Shown here: piece by piece, positions 5,661 to 12,398 of the stretch
Layout: the number at the start of each line of letters is the position of its first letter
Numbering within the stretch: the stretch's first letter is position 1
Source of the DNA: Roseovarius sp.
Lineage (GTDB): Bacteria > Pseudomonadota > Alphaproteobacteria > Rhodobacterales > Rhodobacteraceae
Length of the DNA: 12,398 nt
NCBI GenBank assembly: GCA_007125415.1
Contig: SLDH01000065.1
Coordinates: forward strand, 1-12,398
Reading direction: 5' to 3'
Program-made: the position numbers and the translations under genes
Notes under the pieces: generated by a model
What the model was told of the DNA's origin: nothing
The model's database searches: none
Seen by the model: the letters and a program-made list of their open reading frames with translations, nothing else

Positions 5661-6605
5661 ATGAGCTACACGCTGCACCCGCTGAAGAAGCAACGCCTGC
5701 AACGGTCCGAACTGGCCGTGCCGGGATCGAATCCGTCGATGATCGACAAGGCCGCCGATTCGGATGTCGATTGCATCTTCCTCGATCTGGAAGATGCCGT
5801 CGCCCCGCCCGAGAAGGTGCAGGCGCGTGCCAACATCATCCAGGCGCTCAACGATATCGACTGGAAGGCCAGGGGCAAGACGATGTGTATCCGCATCAAC
5901 GGGCTCGACACGCATTACATGTATCGCGATGTGGTCGAGATCGTCGAACAGGCGGGCCAGCATCTCGATACGATCCTCGTGCCCAAGGTGGGCGTGCCGG
6001 CCGATCTCTACACCGTGGAGACCATGGTGAGCCAGATCGAGGAAGCCATGGGCTTTACCCACAAGATCGGGCTGGAGGCACTGATCGAGACCGCGCTCGG
6101 CATGGCCAATGTGGAGGCCATCGCCGCCACCCCCGGCCGGCTGGAGGCGCTGCATTTCGGTGTGGCCGATTATGCCGCCTCGAACCGTGCGCGCACCGTG
6201 GTGATCGGCGGGCTGAACCCGGATTACCCGGGCGATCAGTGGCATTTCGCCCTGAGCCGCATGACAGTGGCCTGCCGCGCCTACGGCTTGCGCGCCATCG
6301 ACGGGCCGTTTGGCGATTTCTCGGATCCCGATGGCTACATCCTTGCCGCCAAACGTGCTGCCGCGCTGGGGATCGAAGGCAAGTGGGCCATCCACCCCAG
6401 CCAGATCGCAATGGCCAACGAGGTCTTCTCGCCGCCCGAGGCCGAGGTGACGCGCGCGCGCAACATCATCACCGCCCTGCGCGAAGCCGAGGCCGCGGGC
6501 AAGGGTGCCGCCTCGCTCGATGGCAAGATGATCGACGCCGCCTCCGAGCGCATGGCCAACAACGTGATCGCGGTGGCCGATGCCATCGCGGCCAAGAACG
6601 GCTGA
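5661..6605 (+). CDS. mclA: L-malyl-CoA lyase, serine-cycle type
   Basis: The product is a 314-residue CitE-superfamily TIM barrel that cleaves malyl-CoA to acetyl-CoA and glyoxylate. Visible are ELAVPGSNP near residues 17-25, LDLEDAVAP, the CoA/substrate arginine R78 in RINGLDTHYMYRD, and the Mg-binding acids E143 (LIETALGM) and D170 (GVADYAAS). DGPFGDFSDPDG and KWAIHPSQ follow, the latter a C-terminal family hallmark. From memory it matches the Methylobacterium serine-cycle MclA almost motif for motif, and better than the Rhodobacter Mcl1 of the ethylmalonyl-CoA pathway. The start is the ATG at 5661 (GGAGGA 10 bases upstream); in-frame ATGs at 5607 and 5628 are less likely. It is the first gene of an operon with mtkA (12-base gap) and mtkB. 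Malyl-CoA/beta-methylmalyl-CoA activity is also possible. Confidence 0.9.
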   Translation: MSYTLHPLKKQRLQRSELAVPGSNPSMIDKAADSDVDCIFLDLEDAVAPPEKVQARANIIQALNDIDWKARGKTMCIRINGLDTHYMYRDVVEIVEQAGQHLDTILVPKVGVPADLYTVETMVSQIEEAMGFTHKIGLEALIETALGMANVEAIAATPGRLEALHFGVADYAASNRARTVVIGGLNPDYPGDQWHFALSRMTVACRAYGLRAIDGPFGDFSDPDGYILAAKRAAALGIEGKWAIHPSQIAMANEVFSPPEAEVTRARNIITALREAEAAGKGAASLDGKMIDAASERMANNVIAVADAIAAKNG

Positions 6606-6617
6606 GGAGCGCAGGAT

Positions 6618-7793
6618 ATGGATATTCACGAATATCAGGCCAAGGAACTGCTCAAGCGGTTCGGCGTCAACGTGCCGCGTGGCGGCATCGCCTATTCGCC
6701 GGAACAGGCGGTCTATCGCTGTTCGGAACTTTCGGGCGACAAATGGGTGGTCAAGGCACAGATCCATTCGGGCGCGCGCGGCAAGGCGGGCGGCGTGCGC
6801 ATCTGCGCCACGGAAGAAGAGGTGGCTGATGCCGCCACCTGGATGCTGGGCCGCAAGCTCGTCACCCACCAGACCGGTCCGCAGGGCAAGCTCGTGAGTC
6901 GCCTCTATATCGAGGAAGCGACCAGCATCGCGCAGGAGATCTATCTGGCCTTCGTGATGGATCGCAAGCTGGAGCGCGTGGTCGTCGTGGCCTCCGCCCA
7001 GGGCGGTATGGAAATTGAGGAAATCTCCGAAAAGGAGCCCGAAAGCATCATCCGCTCGGTTGTCGATCCGGCCGTGGGGATGCAGGCCTTTCAGGCACGC
7101 GAGATCGCCTTTTCGCTGGGGCTCGACGCGGCGCTGATCAATCAGGCCGTCAAGACCATCACCGGCTGCTACAGGCTGATGGAAGAGACCGACGCCAACA
7201 TGGTCGAGATCAACCCGCTCGTCGTCACCAGTTCAGGCGAGATCGTGGCGCTCGATGCCAAACTCAGCTTCGACGACAACGCGCTCTTTCGTCACCCCGG
7301 CATCTCCGAGCTTCGCGACAAGAGCCAGGAAGACCCGCGCGAGACCTATGCGGAGGATCGCGGCCTGAACTATATCGGGCTTGAGGGCAGGATCGGCTGC
7401 ATCGTGAACGGCGCGGGCCTTGCCATGGCGACGCTCGACATGATCAAGCAGGCAGGCGGCGAGCCCGCCAATTTCCTCGATGTGGGCGGCGGGGCAAGCC
7501 CCGAACGCGTGCTCATGTCCTTCAAGGCGGTGCTCAACGACAAGAATGTCGAGGCGATTCTCGTCAACATCTTTGCGGGCATCAACCGCTGTGACTGGAT
7601 CGCCGAGGGCGTCATCCGCGCCGTCAGGGAACTTGAGCTCACCATGCCGCTCGTCGTGCGCCTGTCGGGCACCAATGTCGAGGAGGGGCGCAAGCTCCTT
7701 GCTGACAGCGGCCTCAATATCATCACGGCCGACACCCTCGCCGAAGCCGCCGACAAGGTGGTCGAAGCGTGGAAAGCCGCACGCGACGCCTGA
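6618..7793 (+). CDS. mtkA: Malate-CoA ligase (malate thiokinase), beta subunit
   Basis: The product has 391 residues and an ATP-grasp domain followed by a ligase-CoA domain, as in succinyl-CoA synthetase beta. [12 protein letters not shown] opens the protein. K46 and the GARGKAGG loop (52-59) bind nucleotide, and N199 and D213 occupy the Mg positions of E. coli SucC. The segment [15 protein letters not shown] and [16 protein letters not shown] lie in the C-terminal domain. It activates malate to malyl-CoA with ATP. The family alone cannot separate malate from succinate ligase; the choice rests on the malyl-CoA lyase directly upstream, the subunit pair downstream and recalled similarity to Methylobacterium MtkA. 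AGGAG overlaps the mclA stop, 8 bases before the ATG, so the genes are tightly coupled. Confidence 0.85.
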   Translation: MDIHEYQAKELLKRFGVNVPRGGIAYSPEQAVYRCSELSGDKWVVKAQIHSGARGKAGGVRICATEEEVADAATWMLGRKLVTHQTGPQGKLVSRLYIEEATSIAQEIYLAFVMDRKLERVVVVASAQGGMEIEEISEKEPESIIRSVVDPAVGMQAFQAREIAFSLGLDAALINQAVKTITGCYRLMEETDANMVEINPLVVTSSGEIVALDAKLSFDDNALFRHPGISELRDKSQEDPRETYAEDRGLNYIGLEGRIGCIVNGAGLAMATLDMIKQAGGEPANFLDVGGGASPERVLMSFKAVLNDKNVEAILVNIFAGINRCDWIAEGVIRAVRELELTMPLVVRLSGTNVEEGRKLLADSGLNIITADTLAEAADKVVEAWKAARDA

Positions 7794-7805
7794 AGGAGCA
7801 CAGAC

Positions 7806-8690
7806 ATGTCCATCATCATCGACAAGAATTCCAAGGTCCTCGTCACCGGCCTCACCGGGCGCATCGGCTCCTTCCATGCCGAGGAAATGCGCGAATACGG
7901 CACAAATGTCGTGGGCGGTGTCACCCCCGGCAAGGGCGGCACCACCCATAACGGCCTGCCTGTCTTCAATACGGTCAAGGGCGCCGTGGCCGAAACCGGC
8001 GCCGATCTCGTGATCGCCTTCGTGCCGCCGCCCTTTGCCGCCGACAGCATCATGGAGGCCGCCGATGCGGGCATCCGCACCTGCGTCTGCATCGCCGACG
8101 GCATCCCCGCGCAGGACATGATCAAGGTCAAGCGCTACATGCGCCGCTACAAGTCCGAAAACCGCATGCGCCTCATCGGCCCCAATTGCGCGGGCATCAT
8201 CACCCCGGGCGAGGCCTTTGCAGGGCTCATGCCGCCGCATATCTACCTGCCGGGGCGGGTGGGCATCATCGGGCGCTCGGGCACGCTCGGCTATGAGGCC
8301 GCAAGCCAGATGAAGGAGCGCGGCATCGGCGTCTCCTCCTCCATCGGTATCGGCGGCGATCCGATCAACGGGTCGAGCTTCAAGGACATTCTGGAACTGT
8401 TCGAGGCCGATCCCGAAACCGATGCGGTCGTCATGGTCGGTGAAATCGGCGGTCCGCAGGAGGCCGAAGCGGCAGAATACATCCGCGATCACATGACCAA
8501 GCCGGTCGCGGCCTACATTGCCGGTCTTTCGGCCCCCAAGGGGCGGCGCATGGGCCATGCCGGTGCCATCGTCTCCGCTTTCGGCGAATCGGCACAGGAA
8601 AAGGTGGAGATACTCGGCGAGGCGGGCGTGACCATCGTGCCGACCCCCTCCTCCTTCGGCCCCACCGTCGAGAAGATGCTCGCGGCCTGA
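7806..8690 (+). CDS. mtkB: Malate-CoA ligase (malate thiokinase), alpha subunit
   Basis: The product has 294 residues and the SucD-type layout: an N-terminal CoA-binding Rossmann domain with [14 protein letters not shown] and [14 protein letters not shown], then [21 protein letters not shown] [21 protein letters not shown], and the phosphohistidine loop GRRMGHAGA with H251. H251 would carry the phosphate between ATP and malate. It follows mtkA by 12 bases with AAGGAG 7 bases before the start, and is the last gene of the operon: a strong intrinsic terminator begins 7 bases after the stop. As with mtkA, succinate specificity is not excluded by sequence alone; the neighbouring mclA favours malate. 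Confidence 0.85.
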   Translation: MSIIIDKNSKVLVTGLTGRIGSFHAEEMREYGTNVVGGVTPGKGGTTHNGLPVFNTVKGAVAETGADLVIAFVPPPFAADSIMEAADAGIRTCVCIADGIPAQDMIKVKRYMRRYKSENRMRLIGPNCAGIITPGEAFAGLMPPHIYLPGRVGIIGRSGTLGYEAASQMKERGIGVSSSIGIGGDPINGSSFKDILELFEADPETDAVVMVGEIGGPQEAEAAEYIRDHMTKPVAAYIAGLSAPKGRRMGHAGAIVSAFGESAQEKVEILGEAGVTIVPTPSSFGPTVEKMLAA

Positions 8691-8697
8691 CACAAAA

Positions 8698-8735
8698 GGG
8701 TTCCCGGCCCACCATTTCACGCGGGCCGGGAACCC
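8698..8735 (+). terminator. Intrinsic terminator of the mclA-mtkAB operon
   Basis: Perfect 13-base arms GGGTTCCCGGCCC (8698-8710) and GGGCCGGGAACCC (8723-8735) enclose a 12-base loop. A T-containing tail (CCTTCATTTT) follows, which forms the beginning of the 23-base repeated element. An A-run (8694-8697) precedes the stem, so it may also act on antisense transcripts. Confidence 0.85.
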
Positions 8736-8736
8736 C

Positions 8737-8759
8737 CTTCATTTTGCCTCAAATACTCA
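8737..8759 (+). repeat. 23-base 3'-end element, copy 2 (after mtkB)
   Basis: The element reads CTTCATTTTGCC, then TC, then AAATACTCA, matching copy 1 at 2801-2823 at 21 of 23 positions in the orientation of the upstream gene. Here it starts one base after the mtkB terminator stem and supplies its T-rich tail. Confidence 0.7.
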
Positions 8760-8877
8760 TATTCCGCCCTGACCATGGGCGATATGGCGCGCATGGCGCA
8801 CCAGCGGCGCAACCCGGATATTGTCAGCCGCCCAAAGCTGGGGCATGACGAATCATCACCAGATGCGAGCGTCGCCC

Positions 8878-9366
8878 ATGATCCGCCTGCTCCCCGTCCT
8901 TGCGCTGATGGCCCTCGCCGCCTGCGCCAGCACCCCCAAACCCGAACGCGAACCGCGCGATCCCCTGCCCCTCTACCCCAATGAGACGCCGGAGATCCGG
9001 GCGCTGGTCAATCATTACGCCGATCTCAACGAGATACCGCGCCCGCTCCTGCACAGGGTGATCCAGCGCGAGAGCCATTACCGCCCCCATGCGCGCAACG
9101 GCCCCTATTACGGCATGATGCAGATCCTGCCGGCCACCGCGCGCAGCATGGGCTTTCGCGGCTCCCCCAAAGACCTGCTCGATGCCGAAACCAATCTCAA
9201 ATATGCCACCCGCTATCTCAGGGGCGCGTGGCTGGTTTCGGGCGGTGACAAGGACGCGGCGGTGATGTGGTACGCGCGCGGCTACTACTATGCCGCGCGG
9301 GATCAGTGCCTTCTGGTCGAGACCGGCCTCAGCACGAGAGAAACCAACCGCAGCTGTCGCAACTAG
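8878..9366 (+). CDS. Small lytic transglycosylase lipoprotein (SLT/goose-lysozyme-like domain)
   Basis: The product has 162 residues. MIRLLPVLALMALAAC is a lipoprotein signal peptide with lipobox LAAC and lipidated C16. A short polar linker precedes the SLT domain (about 38-150). The catalytic glutamate is E65 in QRESHYRP, followed by YYGMMQILPATA (the GLMQ-type motif) and a late YARGYYYAAR (YAxG-type). It would cleave peptidoglycan glycan strands from the periplasmic face of a membrane, forming anhydro-muropeptides. The start at 8878 is set by the lipoprotein signal; an ATG at 8863 and further upstream starts would add polar residues before it. No strong ribosome site is seen. It is flanked by a terminator upstream and a promoter-like sequence downstream, so it is probably a single-gene unit unrelated to the metabolic operons. 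Confidence 0.88.
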   Translation: MIRLLPVLALMALAACASTPKPEREPRDPLPLYPNETPEIRALVNHYADLNEIPRPLLHRVIQRESHYRPHARNGPYYGMMQILPATARSMGFRGSPKDLLDAETNLKYATRYLRGAWLVSGGDKDAAVMWYARGYYYAARDQCLLVETGLSTRETNRSCRN

Positions 9367-9430
9367 ATCATGTTGCGGCGAGAGGAATTCATCCCCGCCC
9401 GCGGCACGTGGTGCGAGGCGCGGCCGCCCC

Positions 9431-9461
9431 TTGACACCCCTGCGCCCACCTGACCATCTAT
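9431..9461 (+). promoter_or_regulatory. Possible promoter of the aminotransferase gene
   Basis: A perfect TTGACA (9431-9436) is followed 17-19 bases later by CCATCTAT (9454-9461), a poor -10 region of the relaxed kind common in alphaproteobacteria. It lies 34 bases before the aminotransferase start, which has a strong AAGGAGG 7 bases upstream of its ATG. Confidence 0.35.
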
Positions 9462-9494
9462 GCGCCGAAGACCCGTCATGAAGGAGGCCCACGC

Positions 9495-10691
9495 ATGAAG
9501 CTCTCGAACAGGATCACCGGCATCAATGCCGGCGGCTCGGATGGCTGGGAAACCTATGTGCTGGCCTGCGAAATGGAAGAGGCGGGCAAGGAGATCACGC
9601 ATCTGACCATCGGCGAGCACGACATCCGGACCGACCCGCTCATTCTCGAGGCCATGTACAATGCCGCGCTCGACGGGCACACCGGTTATACCGCGCTTGG
9701 CAATGGCAGCGTGGGCCTGCGGGTTCGCATTGCCGAACGCGTGGAGAAAACCACCGGCATTCCCACAAGCCCCGACAATGTCTTTGTCGTGCCCGGCGGT
9801 CAGGCCGGTCTTTTCGCCACCCATATGGGCTGTTGTGATCCGGGCGACCGGGCCATGTTCATCGACCCCTATTATGCCACCTATCCCGGCACCATCCGCA
9901 GCGTGAGCGCCGAACCCGTGCCGGTTCCGGCCCGCCCCGAACGCATCTTCCAGCCCGACCCGGCCGATCTCGAAGCCGCGGCTGCGGCGGCAGGCGGGGT
10001 ATCATCTCTGCTCATCAACTCGCCCAACAATCCCACCGGCGTGCTCTACTCCCGCGAGACAATGGAGGGCATCGCGCGCTTCTGTCAGGAACAGGATATC
10101 TGGCTCATCTCGGATGAGGTCTATGAAACACAGGTCTGGACCGGCGCGCATCTCAGCCCCCGCATGCTGCCCGGCATGCAGGAACGCACGCTGGTCGTGG
10201 GGTCCATGTCGAAGAGCCATGCCATGACCGGCAGTCGCATCGGCTGGGTGATCGGGCCCCAAGAGGTGCTCGAGCGCCTCGATGATCTGGCCACCAACAC
10301 CACATACGGTGTCGCAGGGTTCGTGCAGGAAGCGGCCGCCTTTGCGCTCGGTCTGGGAGAGTCGTTCGAGGAGAAGATCGCCGAGCCCTTCCGCCGCCGC
10401 CGCGGGATCGTCATGCGCCTCGTGGAGGGGCAGAATCATGTGCGCGCCATCCCGGCGGATGGCGCGATGTATGTCATGCTCGACATCCGCGCCACCGGGC
10501 TGTCCGGCGAAGACTTCGCCAATGGCCTGCTGCGAACGCATCACGTGGCGGTGATGCCGGGCGAAAGCTTCGGCCGGGCGGCAGCCGGGCATATCCGCGT
10601 GGCGCTGACCGTGGCGGATGACCGTCTGGAAGAGGCCGTACGGCAATTGCTCGCCTATGCGGGCGACCTCTCCGCCCGGCGAACGGACTGA
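9495..10691 (+). CDS. Class I PLP-dependent aminotransferase, AruH (arginine:pyruvate transaminase)-like
   Basis: The product is a 398-residue fold-type I aminotransferase. N178-N179-P-T-G (SPNNPTG), D207 and Y210 in SDEVYE, PLP-binding lysine K240 in SMSKSHAMTGSRIGW, and R368 in GHIRVAL (the substrate carboxylate arginine) are all present. From memory, the stretches SDEVY-(x)-LPGM-(x)-SKSHAMTG and VMLDIRATGLSGEDFA resemble Pseudomonas AruH, which transaminates arginine with pyruvate. Aspartate or alanine aminotransferase activity is an alternative. The start has AAGGAGG at 9481-9487. It precedes an MttB-family methyltransferase, 252 bases downstream, on the same strand. Its amino donor may therefore be a demethylated product of that enzyme rather than arginine; the sequence cannot decide. 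Confidence 0.85.
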   Translation: MKLSNRITGINAGGSDGWETYVLACEMEEAGKEITHLTIGEHDIRTDPLILEAMYNAALDGHTGYTALGNGSVGLRVRIAERVEKTTGIPTSPDNVFVVPGGQAGLFATHMGCCDPGDRAMFIDPYYATYPGTIRSVSAEPVPVPARPERIFQPDPADLEAAAAAAGGVSSLLINSPNNPTGVLYSRETMEGIARFCQEQDIWLISDEVYETQVWTGAHLSPRMLPGMQERTLVVGSMSKSHAMTGSRIGWVIGPQEVLERLDDLATNTTYGVAGFVQEAAAFALGLGESFEEKIAEPFRRRRGIVMRLVEGQNHVRAIPADGAMYVMLDIRATGLSGEDFANGLLRTHHVAVMPGESFGRAAAGHIRVALTVADDRLEEAVRQLLAYAGDLSARRTD

Positions 10692-10731
10692 TCCCTGCCG
10701 ACCTCTCCCGCATGCTGCGACATTCTGACGT

Positions 10732-10757
10732 CGTTTCCCGACATGAAGTCGCAAACG
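10732..10757. repeat. Inverted repeat after the aminotransferase gene
   Basis: CGTTT and CGAC on the left face GTCG and AAACG on the right around ATGAA: nine pairs with an unequal interior bulge. An overlapping GCGAC...GTCG dyad begins at 10717. It may be a weak terminator of the aminotransferase gene or an operator. Confidence 0.35.
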
Positions 10758-10783
10758 GAACAGACCGGACAGGCGATCCCTGA

Positions 10784-10805
10784 CCCAATACGGCAAAGTA
10801 TCGGG
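10784..10805. promoter_or_regulatory. Dyad upstream of the leader ORF and mttB-like gene
   Basis: CCCAATAC (10784-10791) and GTATCGGG (10798-10805) match as inverted arms with one mismatch around GGCAAA. The right arm runs into the GGGAG that would serve as ribosome site for the short ORF at 10815. It is a candidate operator or RNA hairpin. Confidence 0.35.
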
Positions 10806-10814
10806 AGAGGTGCC

Positions 10815-10895
10815 ATGGCAGCGGAATGCAAGGTCACGCTGATTGTCAGAACGATCGGCGCACAGCGCGGGCTGGCCGCGCGGGGCCGTCCCTGA
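10815..10895 (+). CDS. Possible 26-residue leader peptide
   Basis: An ATG at 10815 has GGGAG 7 bases upstream and opens a 26-codon frame (beginning MAAECKVTLIVRTIGAQRG) ending in TGA at 10893-10895. Only one base separates its stop from the 8-base stem at 10897-10919. This leader-then-hairpin layout resembles translation-dependent control of the downstream gene. The peptide matches nothing I know and has no run of a regulatory codon, so it may be chance. Confidence 0.2.
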   Translation: MAAECKVTLIVRTIGAQRGLAARGRP

Positions 10896-10896
10896 A

Positions 10897-10919
10897 GCGG
10901 TTGACGCCCCATCAACCGC
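10897..10919 (+). promoter_or_regulatory. Perfect 8-base stem just before the mttB-like gene
   Basis: GCGGTTGA (10897-10904) and TCAACCGC (10912-10919) pair perfectly around CGCCCCA. The stem ends 10 bases before the AAAGGA ribosome site of the methyltransferase gene. It could be an operator or a leader RNA structure affecting translation; there is no T-run for termination. Confidence 0.45.
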
Positions 10920-10943
10920 AATCTGACCAAAGGACTTCAAACC

Positions 10944-12398
10944 ATGAACGATCACACCCCGCGCCGCTCCGGCGGGAGAAATGCCCGCCGTGCCAGCCGC
11001 GCCGCGCCACTGGAAGAGAGCCTCCGCCCGGTTCGCCCCGGCATGAGCGGCGGCACGCTCAAGGTGCTGACGGAGGCGCAGGTTCAGCGCATCCATGAAA
11101 CCGCACTCGATGCGCTGGAACAGATCGGCCTTGCTGACGCGCCCGAAAGCGGCATCGCCTATCTGACCGGGGCCGGTGCCATCCTCGGCGATGACGGGCG
11201 CATCCGCTTTCCTCGCGCCCTTGTCGAAGACATGATCGAGAAGGCCAATCGCTCGATCACGCTGCATGGCCGCGAGCCGCGCCATGACATGGAACTTTCA
11301 GGCGCGCGGGTGCATTACGGCACTGCCGGGGCCGCCGTGCATATGGTGGATATCGAAGGCAACGCCTATCGCGAAAGCACCGTGCAGGACCTGCATGATG
11401 CCGCGCGGATCGCCGACGTGCTGGATAACCTGCATTTCGTGCAACGACCCATGGTCTGCCGTGATATCATCGACAATTTCGAGATGGATCTCAATTCGGT
11501 CTATGCCTGTTGCGCGGGCACCACCAAACATGTGGGCGCCTCCTTTACCGAGGCGCATCATGTGGGCCCCGTCCTCGAGATGCTGCACATGATTGCGGGC
11601 AGCGAGGAGAAGTGGCGCGAACGTCCCTTCATCAGCAACTCGAACTGCTTCGTGGTGCCGCCGATGAAATTCGCCACCGAAAGCTGCGAGGTCATGGAAG
11701 CCTGCATCAAGGGCGGCATGCCCGTGCTGCTTCTTTCGGCAGGCATGGCCGGCGCCACCACCCCCTCCACGGTGGCCGGCGCGATCGTGCAGGCCACAGC
11801 CGAATGTCTTGCAGGGCTTGTCTATGTGAATGCGGTCAAGCAGGGGCACCCGGCCATTTTCGGCACCTGGCCCTTCGGGCTCGACCTGCGCACCGGGGCC
11901 ATGTCGATCGGGTCAGCCGAACAGGCGCTGCTTTCTGCCGGATGCGCGCAGATGCATCAGTTCTATGGTGTGCCCGGCGGCGCCGCGGCAGGCGCATCCG
12001 ACAGCAAGCTGCCCGACATGCAGGCCGGATGGGAGCAGATGTGCACCAATGTCATGGTCGGGCTTTCGGGGCTCAACATGGTGTATGAGGCGGCGGGCAT
12101 GCATGCCTCCTTGCTGGGTTTCTGTCACGAATCGCTCATCCTTGGAGACGATCTGATCGGCCATGCGCTGCGCTGCGTGCGCGGCATTGACGTGGATGAC
12201 GAAACACTCGCGCTGGAGCAGATCCGCGATGTCTGTCTGAACGGCCCGGGCCACTATCTGGGCACCCCGCAGACCCTCGCCCGCATGCAGACCGATTATG
12301 TCTACCCGCGCATGGGCGACCGTACATCGCCCAAGGAATGGGCCGAACTGGGCAAGCCCGAACTCCTGAAGAAAGCGACAGCGCGCAAGGAAGAGATC
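10944..12398 (+). CDS. MttB-superfamily (trimethylamine methyltransferase-like) corrinoid methyltransferase without pyrrolysine, cut by window end
   Basis: The frame is open for 485 codons to the window edge, close to the usual length of about 500 for the family. After a basic 30-residue tail (RRSGGRNARRASR), the MttB-type barrel follows: the GGTLKVLTEAQVQRIHETALDALEQIG opening, VHYGTAGAAVHMVD, and TTKHVGAS in the middle. GVPGGAAAGASDSKLPDMQAGWEQ-type sequence spans about residues 341-364, the conserved region that (from memory) holds pyrrolysine in true MttB. No in-frame TAG occurs, so the enzyme is of the non-pyrrolysine class, whose known members demethylate quaternary amines such as glycine betaine, proline betaine or carnitine onto a corrinoid protein. 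AAAGGA lies 9 bases before the ATG. The substrate is unknown; its corrinoid partner is expected to the right. Confidence 0.88.
   Translation, partial: MNDHTPRRSGGRNARRASRAAPLEESLRPVRPGMSGGTLKVLTEAQVQRIHETALDALEQIGLADAPESGIAYLTGAGAILGDDGRIRFPRALVEDMIEKANRSITLHGREPRHDMELSGARVHYGTAGAAVHMVDIEGNAYRESTVQDLHDAARIADVLDNLHFVQRPMVCRDIIDNFEMDLNSVYACCAGTTKHVGASFTEAHHVGPVLEMLHMIAGSEEKWRERPFISNSNCFVVPPMKFATESCEVMEACIKGGMPVLLLSAGMAGATTPSTVAGAIVQATAECLAGLVYVNAVKQGHPAIFGTWPFGLDLRTGAMSIGSAEQALLSAGCAQMHQFYGVPGGAAAGASDSKLPDMQAGWEQMCTNVMVGLSGLNMVYEAAGMHASLLGFCHESLILGDDLIGHALRCVRGIDVDDETLALEQIRDVCLNGPGHYLGTPQTLARMQTDYVYPRMGDRTSPKEWAELGKPELLKKATARKEEI

Larger units (their letters stand above)
10692..10943. other. 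Structured gap upstream of the MttB-like gene
   Basis: These 252 bases contain CGAC/GTCG inverted repeats (10717-10757), an 8-base dyad (10784-10805), a possible 26-codon leader ORF (10815-10895) and a perfect 8-base stem (10897-10919) before the MttB ribosome site. The amount of dyad structure suggests that the methyltransferase gene has its own control, but no promoter hexamers could be assigned. Confidence 0.5.

Noticed and set aside
5655..6869. 404-codon minus-strand frame opposite mclA and mtkA
   Set aside because: His/Asp/Gly-rich composition typical of the antisense of alphaproteobacterial genes; no domain.
6618..8690. mtkA-mtkB as the TCA-cycle succinyl-CoA synthetase sucCD
   Set aside because: Not excluded by sequence motifs, but the direct coupling to malyl-CoA lyase and the recalled similarity to Methylobacterium MtkAB make malate-CoA ligase more likely.
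7233..8720. 495-codon minus-strand frame opposite mtkA and mtkB
   Set aside because: Antisense shadow of two well-supported genes; it also starts beyond the mtkB terminator stem.
10002..11285. 427-codon minus-strand frame across the aminotransferase and the start of the mttB-like gene
   Set aside because: It covers two clear plus-strand genes and the structured gap between them, with no motif of its own.
10944..12398. Pyrrolysine (in-frame TAG) in the MttB-like gene
   Set aside because: I read the frame through to the window end and found no in-frame stop of any kind.

Overview
The window reads as ordinary chromosomal DNA of a GC-rich alphaproteobacterium, most likely a marine member of the Rhodobacteraceae (Roseobacter group). 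I infer this from codon use, from the YqaA-dsbB pair, and from protein sequences that look alphaproteobacterial from memory. I could run no database search. I see no tRNA, rRNA, insertion sequence, CRISPR array or phage gene.

Layout, left to right. (1) On the minus strand, a PhnD-type binding protein followed by the first 67 codons of a PhnE-like permease: part of a phosphonate/phosphite-type ABC importer, with a candidate Pho box in the upstream gap. (2) On the plus strand, a YqaA/DedA-type membrane protein overlapping dsbB by one base. (3) A convergent Lrp/AsnC regulator, divergent from an arginase (rocF) and ornithine cyclodeaminase (ocd) operon. This is an arginine to ornithine to proline module with palindromes between regulator and operon. 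(4) A tight operon mclA-mtkA-mtkB: malyl-CoA lyase and both subunits of malate-CoA ligase, the acetyl-CoA/glyoxylate-releasing end of the serine cycle. It has palindromes upstream and a strong intrinsic terminator downstream. (5) A small lytic-transglycosylase lipoprotein, apparently unrelated. (6) A class I PLP aminotransferase resembling arginine:pyruvate transaminase AruH, then an MttB-superfamily methyltransferase without pyrrolysine, cut by the window end. The 252-base gap between these two holds several inverted repeats and a possible 26-codon leader ORF.

How it may work together (inference): the MttB-like enzyme would demethylate a quaternary or methylated amine, the methyl group would pass through a corrinoid protein (expected beyond the right edge) to tetrahydrofolate, and mclA-mtkAB would help assimilate the C1 units by the serine cycle. 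The aminotransferase could act on a demethylated product. The arginase/ocd operon supplies nitrogen and carbon from arginine.

The most unusual non-coding signal is a 23-base element present twice (2801-2823 and 8737-8759, 21/23 identical). Each copy lies in the same orientation just 3' of a gene (lrp, mtkB).
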